The notes under the pieces were generated by a model. The model worked only from the letters and a program-made list of their open reading frames with translations. It was not told the DNA's origin and did no database searches. 64,000 nt of DNA from Archaeoglobus sp. UBA230. GTDB lineage: Archaea > Halobacteriota > Archaeoglobi > Archaeoglobales > Archaeoglobaceae. The DNA lies in the NCBI GenBank assembly GCA_002507545.1, contig DAVR01000024.1:1-64000 (forward strand). Reading direction: 5' to 3'. The translations under genes and the position numbers were made by a program. Positions 51,053-59,319 of this stretch are shown piece after piece. The first letter of the stretch is position 1. Every line of letters begins with the position of its first letter.

Positions 51053-51216
51053 AATCAAAATTTATTTCATAACTCTATCATATCCCGTTCAATCCAGACC
51101 TCTTGTCTACATCTCCCATAAAACTTTACAGAAGTTTAAAAGAGATTTGAAGAAGAGATACAAAAATCAGCCAGAAGGTTTTACATTAAGGAGTAATTCT
51201 CCACAAAACTGGAAAT

Positions 51217-51227
51217 TAATAAATATT
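51217..51227 (+). promoter_or_regulatory. TATA box of proS
   Basis: TTAATAAATAT is centred about 26 nt before ATG 51248. A GGAG-TAATT-CTCC dyad lies just upstream at about 51190-51203. Confidence 0.5.
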
Positions 51228-51247
51228 GCATCTTCATCCAACATCTG

Positions 51248-52669
51248 ATGAGTCTGCCATCAAAGGAAAATTTCTCAGAGTGGTACCACGAGGTCATTCA
51301 GACGGCAGAAATTATGGATGTCAGGTATCCGGTGAAAGGGCTTTACGTCTGGTTCCCCTTTGGTTTCAAAATAAGGCAGTTCGTCTATTCGAAGCTGAGA
51401 GAAATTATGGACAGAGAACACGATGAAGTTTACTTCCCCGCCCTCATTCCAGAAACTGAGCTTGGCAAGGAAGGAGAGCACATAAAGGGTTTTGAGGACG
51501 AAGTTTACTGGATCACACACGGTGGCTTAACTCCTCTGGACGTAAAACTGGCTTTAAGGCCAACCAGCGAGACTGCGATGTACCCAATGTTCAAACTGTG
51601 GGTGAGAAACCATGCAGACTTGCCTCTGAAGGTCTACCAGATTGTAAACACCTTCAGATACGAAACAAAGCACACAAGACCATTAATCCGACTCAGGGAG
51701 ATAACATCATTTAAGGAGGCACATACAGTCCACAAGAACTTTGAGGAGGCAGAGGAGCACGTTAAAAAAGCCATTGGATTTTACAAGGAATTCTATGACT
51801 TCCTCGCCATTCCTTACATGGTCATCCGTCGCCCTGAGTGGGACAAGTTTCCCGGAGCAGCCTATACTATAGCCTTCGATACAGTAATGCCTGACGGAAG
51901 AACTCTGCAGATAGGAACAGTGCATCACCTTGCAGACAATTTTGCTAAGACCTTCGAGATAAAGTATGAGGCGCCAAATGGAGAGCACTATTATGCCCAT
52001 CAAACATGCTATGGCATTTCTGAGAGGTGCATAGCTGCACTTATCAGCATCCACGGTGACGATCAGGGTTTGGTTCTACCCTTCGAAGTTGCCCCCATAC
52101 AGATCGTTGTGATTCCAATTCTCTACAAGGGTAAAGAAGAGGCTGTGATGGACGCATGCAAAAAACTTGTTGATAAACTGGCATCTTTCAGAGTTATCCT
52201 TGATGACGGTGAAGAGAGACCGGGAGCAAAGTATTACAAATGGGAGCTTAAAGGTGTGCCAATCAGATTCGAAATAGGGCCGAGAGATGCAGAGAAGGGA
52301 GTTGCTGTAGCATCTTTCAGAGACGAAAAGAAGAAGTTTGAAGTTTCAATAGATGAAATCAACGATGATTTGATCTGGCAGTGGGCTCAGATAATGAGAG
52401 AGAGGCTCTTTACTTCAGCAGCAAACAGGATTCTTGAAAAGATAAAGATTGTAAAGTCACCCGATGAGCTGAAGGAGTGGGTAGGAAAGGGTGTTGCTAT
52501 CTTCCATCTCTGTAATAACGAAGATTGTGGTCTTTCGCTCGAAGAGCATGGTGGAAGTCTTCTTGGCTGGTTTGAGGAGGTGCCAGAGTGGATCAATCTC
52601 GATGTTGAGGGCGAGTGCATTGTGTGTGGTAGCAAGGGTAAAGTTGCGGCTCTCGCGAGGACTTACTAA
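51248..52669 (+). CDS. proS: Prolyl-tRNA synthetase (archaeal/eukaryotic type)
   Basis: 473 aa class II synthetase. [34 protein letters not shown], the motif 2 region [25 protein letters not shown] and the C-terminal zinc-type domain ([17 protein letters not shown]) are typical of the archaeal ProRS without the bacterial editing insert. It ends in the family C-terminal tyrosine (ARTY). Confidence 0.96.
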   Translation: MSLPSKENFSEWYHEVIQTAEIMDVRYPVKGLYVWFPFGFKIRQFVYSKLREIMDREHDEVYFPALIPETELGKEGEHIKGFEDEVYWITHGGLTPLDVKLALRPTSETAMYPMFKLWVRNHADLPLKVYQIVNTFRYETKHTRPLIRLREITSFKEAHTVHKNFEEAEEHVKKAIGFYKEFYDFLAIPYMVIRRPEWDKFPGAAYTIAFDTVMPDGRTLQIGTVHHLADNFAKTFEIKYEAPNGEHYYAHQTCYGISERCIAALISIHGDDQGLVLPFEVAPIQIVVIPILYKGKEEAVMDACKKLVDKLASFRVILDDGEERPGAKYYKWELKGVPIRFEIGPRDAEKGVAVASFRDEKKKFEVSIDEINDDLIWQWAQIMRERLFTSAANRILEKIKIVKSPDELKEWVGKGVAIFHLCNNEDCGLSLEEHGGSLLGWFEEVPEWINLDVEGECIVCGSKGKVAALARTY

Positions 52670-52980
52670 TATTATTCGTTTTAAAAATACATATTTTTCT
52701 CCGTAATGGTTAAAAAAGGAGTGAAAAATCATGTTTTGAATTAAACTGATTAAAATCTATCTGAAATCTTTTGAAACGACCATGTCATCGCTTTTTGGAT
52801 GGATTTTTCACCTCTGAAAACTCTTTAAAATCATCGAAAAATTTAAAAGTCATGCCAACTCAAAATCTTTTCAGCCAGATTCGTGTATGATCGTTATATT
52901 TAGACCAAGTCTGATAAAACCTGACACAGAATGTGCAAAACGCTCCAAATTCGAATATATCCTGTAAGGAGGTGATAAAA
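52670..52980. other. AT-rich intergenic region upstream of speH
   Basis: 311 bp with no gene seen. Two TATA-like elements point to speH: TTATATTTAG at 52894-52903 and GAATATATC at about 52953-52961. The end holds the ribosome site GGAGGTGAT at 52968-52976. No hairpin or riboswitch fold was recognised. Confidence 0.5.
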
Positions 52981-53133
52981 ATGGAGGGTGATAGCGATGA
53001 TAGTCGGTCGGCATATTATAGCCGAACTTTATGGAGTAAAGGAGGAGTTGATAGCAAGGGAGGAGACTGTACGCGCTATCGTAGAGGAGGTGGTGGAGCA
53101 GGCTGGACTTACGAAAGTAGGCAGTATTTATAA
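52981..53133 (+). other. Overlapping out-of-frame ORF at the speH start
   Basis: ATG 52981 is preceded by a near-ideal GGAGGTGAT and opens a 50-codon frame (MEGDSDDSRSAYYS, then Gly/Arg-rich) that overlaps speH in another frame. The peptide has no recognisable family and looks like a frame shadow, but its start signal is stronger than that of most genes here. It may be an upstream regulatory ORF, or the ATG may simply be part of the leader with the true start at 52997. Confidence 0.35.
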
Positions 53134-53335
53134 ACAGTTTAACCCACATGGTGTTACGGGAATAGTTTTAATTGCCGAAAGTCACGTTTCTATTCACACT
53201 TGGCCTGAATACGGGCTTGTGAACCTCGACATTTTTACCTGCGGTGATACAAGCAAGGTCGAGAAGGCTTTCAAACTGTTCCTCGAAAGACTTAAACCGA
53301 AATCCTACCGTCATTACGTTCTCGACAGGGGCTGA
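52997..53335 (+). CDS. speH: S-adenosylmethionine decarboxylase proenzyme
   Basis: 112 aa class 1B AdoMetDC. The self-cleavage site is Glu61-Ser62 in AESHVSIHTWPE, giving the pyruvoyl group on the alpha chain, and Cys82 in FTCGD is the conserved acid. Decarboxylated SAM feeds polyamine synthesis. ATG 52997 has its own GGAGGGTGAT ribosome site, which itself lies within the overlapping ORF from 52981. It is followed 4 bp later by bpsA. Confidence 0.94.
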   Translation: MIVGRHIIAELYGVKEELIAREETVRAIVEEVVEQAGLTKVGSIYKQFNPHGVTGIVLIAESHVSIHTWPEYGLVNLDIFTCGDTSKVEKAFKLFLERLKPKSYRHYVLDRG

Positions 53336-53339
53336 TATC

Positions 53340-54362
53340 GTGGACAGAATAGAGCGGCAGATAATGCAGAGGCTCCTCGGAGGAGAAGTTAGTGTTTACG
53401 AGCTTATTGACTGGCAGGACGCGTCTTTGAAGGAGTTCTTCAACATCCTTAACTCTTTAAAGAAAGACGGGCTTTTAAAAATGGAAAATGGTAGAATATC
53501 CCTTACAGAAAAAGGCAGGGATAGAGCGGTAAAAGAGAGGTTGAAGTACGTCGGTAGGCTGAGATGTGAAAATTGTGAGGGTACTGGCTTTGAGATAAGC
53601 AAATTTTTCTCCGAAATTCTCAAAAAATACAAGGAAATAGCTGCGAGAAGACCCGAAGCGATTGAGATGTACGATCAGGGGTTTATAAGCCTCGAAGGTG
53701 TAATAAGAAGGGTCCAGTTTATCTACGAGAGAGGAGACCTGAACAGCAGGATTTTTGTCGTTGGAGATGATGACTTACTCAGTATCGCTTCAGCCCTAAC
53801 CGAGATGCCCGAAAAAGTTGCCGTTGTGGACATTGATGAGAGGCTTATAAACTTCATAAACAGGATTGCCGAGGAATACTCGCTGAATGTTGAGGCTTTT
53901 GTTTACGACGTTCAGCAGGCTTTTCCCGACGATTTGAGAAGGAAGTTCGATGTTTTTGTAACAGACCCTGTTGAGACGGTTCCGGGTTTGAAGCTGTTTC
54001 TATCAAGGGGAGTTTCAACCCTTAAAGGTGTAGGATGTTCTGGATACTTTGGAATAACAACGCTGGAGGCTTCGAGGAAGAAATGGTATGAGATACAGAG
54101 GATGATACACGAAATGGGCTTTGTTATCACAGACATAATCAGGAAGTTCAACGTTTATCCAGAGGATGAAAAGAACTTTTTCAGATTTCAGGATAAATTA
54201 CCGATTGTCAAGCAGCTTAACGTGAGAATTGATTACAACTGGTACAAGTCCAGCCTTTTCAGAATTGAAGCTGTTAAAGACCCTAAGCCCATAGTGGAGG
54301 GGGAGATGGTGATAGACGAGAAAGTCTATAAAGACGACGAAAGCTGGGCAACTCCCTACTGA
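53340..54362 (+). CDS. bpsA: N4-bis(aminopropyl)spermidine synthase (branched polyamine synthase)
   Basis: 340 aa from GTG 53340. An N-terminal winged-helix-like region is followed by CENCEGTG and the BpsA (former DUF43) core: FVVGDDDLLSIASALTEM, VAVVDIDERLINFI and DVFVTDPVETVPGLKLFLSRG. It transfers aminopropyl groups from decarboxylated SAM to spermidine and makes branched polyamines used by thermophiles. Directly downstream of speH, which supplies the donor, so the operon makes biochemical sense. Confidence 0.9.
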   Translation: MDRIERQIMQRLLGGEVSVYELIDWQDASLKEFFNILNSLKKDGLLKMENGRISLTEKGRDRAVKERLKYVGRLRCENCEGTGFEISKFFSEILKKYKEIAARRPEAIEMYDQGFISLEGVIRRVQFIYERGDLNSRIFVVGDDDLLSIASALTEMPEKVAVVDIDERLINFINRIAEEYSLNVEAFVYDVQQAFPDDLRRKFDVFVTDPVETVPGLKLFLSRGVSTLKGVGCSGYFGITTLEASRKKWYEIQRMIHEMGFVITDIIRKFNVYPEDEKNFFRFQDKLPIVKQLNVRIDYNWYKSSLFRIEAVKDPKPIVEGEMVIDEKVYKDDESWATPY

Positions 54363-55364
54363 CTATTTCTCTCCAATTTTCATCAGGATGGGTGAGATGA
54401 TCAAAAGACCGAAGGAAATAAGTATATAGCTGGCAGCTGCAATAATATCAAATTCTGTCCCTGCAGCAACTCTCCCAACCATAACTGCTGGACTTTTGGC
54501 CTTTGTTACAAGCAATGGTAAGAGTCCGGCAGCAAATATTGAGAAAACCAGCTGTGCTCTCTCCCTGTCTTTGAAGTAAGCAGCAGTGAAATATGCGATT
54601 GCTATAAAGAGTGCAGAGATTGATGCTGATATTACAAGTGCTTCAACAGGTTTCGCAATATCAATTCCGTTGATGGAGAGCAGTGAAAGCCAGATTACTG
54701 TCAGGGATGTGGAGAAAATAAAGGGTGTGAGAATTTTGGCCATTGAGATTTTGAAAGGTGTGAGTGGGGTAGATAGAAGTACTTCAAGTGCTCTCGTCTG
54801 AATTTCCTCGCAGACTGAGTCTATGGTTAGTCCTGCAGCCACCACCGCTGTTGTTACTGCGAGAAGTGGAATCAAAATAAGATATATAAACTTGAAAATC
54901 GTCGAGGAGCCAGAAGGAACTTTTACCTCTACACCATCAGCAAACACCTTCAGGTCGAGGTTCGGAACCCCGAACTCTTCCCTCAGTTTCTCCTCATACT
55001 CAACCAAATCTTTTTTCAGAGATGTTAGAACCTGAATTGCCTTTATATCATCCTCCGGCAGGATTACGTCAATGTACGTCAAGTTTCCAACTTTTGTAAT
55101 GAACAGTACCGCGTCAACCCTCCCTTCTGCCAATGCTCTCATGGCAGTTCCCGCATCAACACATTCACCAGCAATGGAGCAGTCTCCGACAACCGCAATT
55201 CTGGCATTCCCTGAATAACCGAGATAATCCGGATTGTAAAGTATTAGTAGGCCGAATGTTATGACAGAGGATATGCTGGCAATGAATATTAGAAGGAACA
55301 CTATGCTGGCAAAAGTTCTCTCTCTAAGCATCAGCGTTATGTCCTTTTTTATGATCTCAAACAA
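54363..55364 (-). CDS. ABC-2 type permease-like membrane protein
   Basis: 333 aa. One N-terminal helix, an extracytoplasmic domain of about 120 residues (with the CSIAGEC cysteine pair) and five or six C-terminal helices with the motif EEIQTRALEVLLSTPLTPFKISMAKIL, the coupling-loop pattern of NatB/ABC-2 permeases. It overlaps the larger permease-like gene by 8 bp. No ATPase gene is next to the pair. Confidence 0.82.
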   Translation of the reverse strand: MFEIIKKDITLMLRERTFASIVFLLIFIASISSVITFGLLILYNPDYLGYSGNARIAVVGDCSIAGECVDAGTAMRALAEGRVDAVLFITKVGNLTYIDVILPEDDIKAIQVLTSLKKDLVEYEEKLREEFGVPNLDLKVFADGVEVKVPSGSSTIFKFIYLILIPLLAVTTAVVAAGLTIDSVCEEIQTRALEVLLSTPLTPFKISMAKILTPFIFSTSLTVIWLSLLSINGIDIAKPVEALVISASISALFIAIAYFTAAYFKDRERAQLVFSIFAAGLLPLLVTKAKSPAVMVGRVAAGTEFDIIAAASYILISFGLLIISPILMKIGEK

Positions 55365-56913
55365 GCAGCATCACCACCACGTAGTTGTAGATCGCGTGAA
55401 TAGCTACTGCAAGGCTGAGGGCGTATGGGACGAAAGAGTAGCTCTTCCTGACGATCGAAGCAAAGAGGATTGCTGTTAGTAAGTGGAGGGCGAGAGGGAA
55501 CACGAGATGCTGACCGAGGAAAGCAAGACTATACTCCTGAAGAACATTTGCTACAATAAGGAACTTCTCCCCGGTGAAAAATCCAAGGGCTGTGGCAATA
55601 GCCCTTCTCATACAGGGCTGAGAAACTATAATCACTCCCTTTATGATTTCCTCAACAATGGCGACACTTACAATTAAAGCCGGAATCATGAGAGCCTGTG
55701 GGAGTATAAATACAGTCATCACTGCAAATATCTCAGCCATTAAGGCAAAGGATACGGAGAGAAATGCGAACAGAAAAGCTTGATAGGAATTTCTTACGCT
55801 GAGTCTCGAGATTTCGATAAGCTTTGCAATCATTGACCTCCCATGAGCTATATCCGGGTTGAGAGCCTTCGTGCTAAGGTAGAAAAGGATTGCAGCCATG
55901 ACACCGAGGTGAGCGAATGATACCAAAGCATCCCAAAGGTTAACAGACTCCCCTCTCAGATGCGAAAGGAGCAGGGTTATGGGGGAAATTTTTGACAGTG
56001 GTATCGCAGTTGAAAAAACGGCTGGAATGAAGGCATAAATTGTTATCAGAAGTGAAACGACGAGCAGAAGAAAGGTTGCTTCCCTGTAACTTCTCGAAAT
56101 CATCACAACAAAGCTCTGAGCAGTGAAAAGGAGGAATATGACAGGAAGAGCGAAGATAAACGCCATTGGACTGTTTAGGAGTAATGAAACGGCTAATGCA
56201 GATATGAAAGAAAGACTTAAGTAGGGAAGGAGTTTTCCCAGCAAAATATCAACACGACCGACTGCAGAGAGCATAACCTCAAGTCTTCTCAGCAACTTGT
56301 CTTCAAGTAGAGATGAGGAGAAGACCTGAACTGTGAAGTAGGATGGAATGATGAAAAGGAATGCGAGAACCATCTTCTCCACGAGGCTGGGAGTCTTAAT
56401 ATCCTCTGGCGGTTTGTAGTTCGTGGTATTGATGGTAGTTTTGTTGACCTCTACGCCTTTTCTTACCTTCTTCTCTGTCTGATTTTTACCCTTCTCTACC
56501 CCTGCCTCTCTCTGTGTAGTCTCGTATCCAGACTGAGAAAGATTCACGGTGATATACTTCACACTCACAAGGACAGGATGTGCGAGTTTACCATATTTTT
56601 CTTCAATAATCTCTCTATGCTGCTCCTTTAGTGTCTGAATAAGCTCATCAGCAGCAGCCAGACTCCTGTCCGTTTTTTTCACAAAAATACTGCTACCGTC
56701 AAAATAGACATCCGGATCGTCTGAAAGGATAAAGGAGTGGTCATTAATCAGAACATTTGTAGAGTATATTCCCGAATCCGAATCTATTCCAGTGGTAACC
56801 GAAAGGTAACTAACGATGAGAGCAAATAGCGAGGCAAGGGTTATCAGTAGCATGCTACCCTTGCCATATCTTCTTCTCGATTTTCTGAGCTCGAACCTTG
56901 CAACCCTCAGCAC
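55357..56913 (-). CDS. ABC-2 permease-like protein fused to a PrsW/CPBP-like protease domain
   Basis: 518 aa. Residues 1-350 follow the ABC-2/NatB plan: a first helix, a large outside domain (50-175), and helices with LLEDKLLRRLEVMLSAVGRVDILLGKLLP. The C-terminal 150 residues change character and carry EEIIK (Glu421, Glu422, Lys425), GFFTGEK (Glu449), His477 and HAIYN (His506, Asn510), the spaced acidic/His set of PrsW- or CPBP-type intramembrane metalloproteases. It is the first gene of a two-gene unit. Confidence 0.75.
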   Translation of the reverse strand: MLRVARFELRKSRRRYGKGSMLLITLASLFALIVSYLSVTTGIDSDSGIYSTNVLINDHSFILSDDPDVYFDGSSIFVKKTDRSLAAADELIQTLKEQHREIIEEKYGKLAHPVLVSVKYITVNLSQSGYETTQREAGVEKGKNQTEKKVRKGVEVNKTTINTTNYKPPEDIKTPSLVEKMVLAFLFIIPSYFTVQVFSSSLLEDKLLRRLEVMLSAVGRVDILLGKLLPYLSLSFISALAVSLLLNSPMAFIFALPVIFLLFTAQSFVVMISRSYREATFLLLVVSLLITIYAFIPAVFSTAIPLSKISPITLLLSHLRGESVNLWDALVSFAHLGVMAAILFYLSTKALNPDIAHGRSMIAKLIEISRLSVRNSYQAFLFAFLSVSFALMAEIFAVMTVFILPQALMIPALIVSVAIVEEIIKGVIIVSQPCMRRAIATALGFFTGEKFLIVANVLQEYSLAFLGQHLVFPLALHLLTAILFASIVRKSYSFVPYALSLAVAIHAIYNYVVVMLLV

Positions 56914-56985
56914 ACCTTTCCTAACTAACTCAGGGATTTAACTTTTAAGGGAAACCTGATAAAGCCTAACAGTCAACCTCATATC

Positions 56986-57177
56986 ATGTGTGAGTCAAAG
57001 GTGTTGTTATCAGGCAGTGATGAAACTTTAATGGAAGATGTTGTTCGTATAGTTGTGGAAGGAGAAAAAATAAAAATGTGGGACATCCTCGGTGATTACA
57101 GAGAGGTAAAGGGCAGAGTTGTTGAGATGGATCTTGTTGGACATAAAATAGTCGTGGAGGGATATGATGAAAGTTAA
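56986..57177 (+). CDS. CooT-like small nickel-binding family protein
   Basis: 63 aa, matching the CooT family: MCESKV with Cys2, MEDVVRIVVEGEKIKMWDILGDYREVKGRVVEMDL and HKIVVE. In the characterised bacterial CooT Ni(II) is bound by Cys2 with the N-terminus, and Cys2 is kept here. A TATA-like CTGATAAAG lies about 27 nt before the ATG. It overlaps gap by 11 bp, an unexpected partner for a metal-handling protein. Archaeal members may have another role. Confidence 0.8.
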   Translation: MCESKVLLSGSDETLMEDVVRIVVEGEKIKMWDILGDYREVKGRVVEMDLVGHKIVVEGYDES

Positions 57178-58186
57178 GGTAGCGATAAATGGTTACGGGA
57201 CGATTGGAAAGAGGGTGGCCGACGCTGTTAGCCTTCAGGACGACATGGAGGTTGTCGGAGTAACAAAAACACGCCCTGATTATGAGGCCAAACTTGGGTC
57301 GAAAAGATATCCACTTTACGTTGCAAAACCTGAAAATGTTGAACTTTTTGAGAAGGCAGGGATTGAAATCCAAGGGACAATTGAAGACTTGCTTCCAAAG
57401 GCTGACATCATTGTTGACTGCAGTCCCAACAAGGTTGGAGCGGAAAACAAGACGAAGTACTACGAAAAGGCTGGTGTAAAAGCCATATTTCAGGGTGGAG
57501 AAAAAAAGGATGTGGCAGAGGTCTCCTTCAATGCCCTCGCCAACTACGACATGGCAAAGGGGAAAAGATACGTCAGGGTTGTGAGCTGCAACACGACTGG
57601 ACTTACGAGGTTGATTTATCAGCTCAAAACTAACTTTAAAATAGGTAGAATCAGAGCAACAATGCTCAGAAGGGTCGTTGACCCTAAGGAGGACAAAAAA
57701 GGTTTGGTTAATGGAATCATGCCCGATCCCGTCGCCATACCCTCTCACCACGGGCCAGATGTTAAAACCGTCATGCCAGACGTTGATATAGTGACCACGG
57801 CCTTCAAATTACCCACAACCCTCATGCATGTCCACTCCCTCTGCATTGAGCTGAAAGAAGATGCATCACCCAAGGATGTTATCAGTGTTCTTGAGCAAGA
57901 GCCAAGGATAATGCTTGTCTCCGCCGGAGACGGTTTTACATCCACGGCGAAGGTAATTGAGTTTGCGAGAGAACTCAGGCTGAGGTATGATCTTTTTGAA
58001 AACATTGTGTGGGAGGAGTCCATTGGCATAGACGGAAACGACCTTTTTGTTACCCAAGCTGTGCATCAGGAGGCAATAGTCGTTCCTGAGAATGTAGATG
58101 CTATCCGAGCAATGTTCGAGCTTGCTGAGAAAGAAGAGAGCATAAAGAAAACAAACGAGACTCTCCGTATTCAGAAAGTTTTTTAA
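57167..58186 (+). CDS. gap: Archaeal glyceraldehyde-3-phosphate dehydrogenase (type II)
   Basis: 339 aa. The Rossmann start KVAINGYGTIGKRVADAV, the catalytic cysteine in VVSCNTTGLTRL (about residue 140) and PDPVAIPSHHGPDVKTV identify the archaeal phosphorylating GAPDH. It works in gluconeogenesis or glycolysis. The ATG at 57167 is chosen over the adjacent 57164 because of the spacing to GGAGGGAT. It is coupled to the CooT-like gene. Confidence 0.95.
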   Translation: MKVKVAINGYGTIGKRVADAVSLQDDMEVVGVTKTRPDYEAKLGSKRYPLYVAKPENVELFEKAGIEIQGTIEDLLPKADIIVDCSPNKVGAENKTKYYEKAGVKAIFQGGEKKDVAEVSFNALANYDMAKGKRYVRVVSCNTTGLTRLIYQLKTNFKIGRIRATMLRRVVDPKEDKKGLVNGIMPDPVAIPSHHGPDVKTVMPDVDIVTTAFKLPTTLMHVHSLCIELKEDASPKDVISVLEQEPRIMLVSAGDGFTSTAKVIEFARELRLRYDLFENIVWEESIGIDGNDLFVTQAVHQEAIVVPENVDAIRAMFELAEKEESIKKTNETLRIQKVF

Positions 58187-58208
58187 AATTTTTTGATACA
58201 CAATCCCC

Positions 58209-58520
58209 ATGGACGTTCAGACGAGAAAGTCAATCCTCTGGGATGCCTTCGAGGAGCTGAAAAACAAGTGGAGTGTTGACGAGAGATTTCTTGAACAGAA
58301 GGAGGAGGAAGAACCTACGATTGACGGTCTGCCTGAGAGCAGAGTTAACGATCTTATGGCAATCAAGGAAAAATACCAGCTTGATGATCTTGAATTTCTG
58401 TTCATTGTCGGCACAGCAGTTGGATTGTATCAGGGTCAGAAGCACGTAAAGGATTTGCTTCAGAAAAAGATGTCAACGATTAATGAGTTCGTGTCGTCTC
58501 TCATAGGCAGAGAGCTGTAA
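58209..58520 (+). CDS. Conserved hypothetical protein, helical
   Basis: 103 aa, acidic, predicted mostly helical, not recognised. It has a central PTIDGLPESRVNDLMAIKEKYQLDDLEFLFIVGTAVGLYQGQ segment. A TATA-like stretch TTTTAAAATTTT overlaps the gap stop codon about 27 nt upstream, so it may be leaderless. It is followed by truA after a short tandem duplication. Confidence 0.75.
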   Translation: MDVQTRKSILWDAFEELKNKWSVDERFLEQKEEEEPTIDGLPESRVNDLMAIKEKYQLDDLEFLFIVGTAVGLYQGQKHVKDLLQKKMSTINEFVSSLIGREL

Positions 58521-58540
58521 GCATGAGGTAAGCATGAGGT
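58519..58540 (+). repeat. 11-bp tandem duplication at the truA start
   Basis: GTAAGCATGAG occurs twice in a row at 58518-58528 and 58529-58539. The first copy makes a two-codon frame ATG-AGG-TAA; the second contains the real truA ATG at 58534. It is likely a recent slippage event. Confidence 0.8.
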
Positions 58541-59319
58541 TTGCCTTCAAAGTGGCATATTTCGGAGAAAACTTCCACGGAAGCCAATATCAGCCGGACC
58601 AGAGGACGGTAGAGGGAGAAATCATCAATGCACTAAGGAAGCTTGGGGTTGAAAAGCCGAAGGTAAAGAGTGCTGGCAGAACTGATGCCGGGGTTCATGC
58701 TTACGGCCAAGTCATAACCTTCGATTCTGAGGAAAAGGTGTTTCCGAGAATGCTGAACTCGGAACTGCCAGAAGACATAGTTGCATGGGCATGGGCTAAA
58801 GTTCCAGAAACCTTTGATCCGAGAAGAGCAAAAAGTAGGGTTTACACTTACGTGATGTACGGCTCAGATTTTGACATTTCAAGCATGAGGAAAGCTGTGA
58901 AGGAACTTATTGGAGTTCACGATTTCTCGAATTTCACAAGGAAGTTTGGGGAAGGCGAGAACTGCGTTAGAGAGATTTACAGCGCAGACATAAGAGCGGA
59001 CAGGGAGTTCATTATCTTCGAGATTGAGGGAAACGCCTTCACATGGAACATGGTAAGATGCCTCGTTACAGCACTCATAGAGATTGGAAAGCAGCACAGG
59101 AGTGTTGAGTGGTTCAGAGACCTTCTGAATCCGGAAAAATACAAGGAGAGAGTGGAGCCAGCTCCACCCTACGGTTTGATCCTCAAAGATGTGAAATACG
59201 ATGATGTAGTATTCGAAGTTGATGATTATGCATTCAAAACGCTGCAATCGAGAATCGAGAGAAGAATAGCCTACAACGGGACGCTTTTCAAGCTTTTCTC
59301 TCTTTTCAGGCAAACCTGA
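58534..59319 (+). CDS. truA: tRNA pseudouridine synthase A
   Basis: 261 aa TruA. FGENFHGSQYQPDQRTVEGEI, the catalytic Asp51 in GRTDAGVHA, and the segment GNAFTWNMVRCLVTALIEIG identify the family. It modifies U38-U40 of tRNAs. It overlaps the FtsZ-like gene convergently by 14 bp. Confidence 0.94.
   Translation: MRFAFKVAYFGENFHGSQYQPDQRTVEGEIINALRKLGVEKPKVKSAGRTDAGVHAYGQVITFDSEEKVFPRMLNSELPEDIVAWAWAKVPETFDPRRAKSRVYTYVMYGSDFDISSMRKAVKELIGVHDFSNFTRKFGEGENCVREIYSADIRADREFIIFEIEGNAFTWNMVRCLVTALIEIGKQHRSVEWFRDLLNPEKYKERVEPAPPYGLILKDVKYDDVVFEVDDYAFKTLQSRIERRIAYNGTLFKLFSLFRQT

Noticed and set aside
56984-57751. 255-codon open frame on the minus strand
   Set aside because: Antisense to the CooT-like gene and gap, both well supported.
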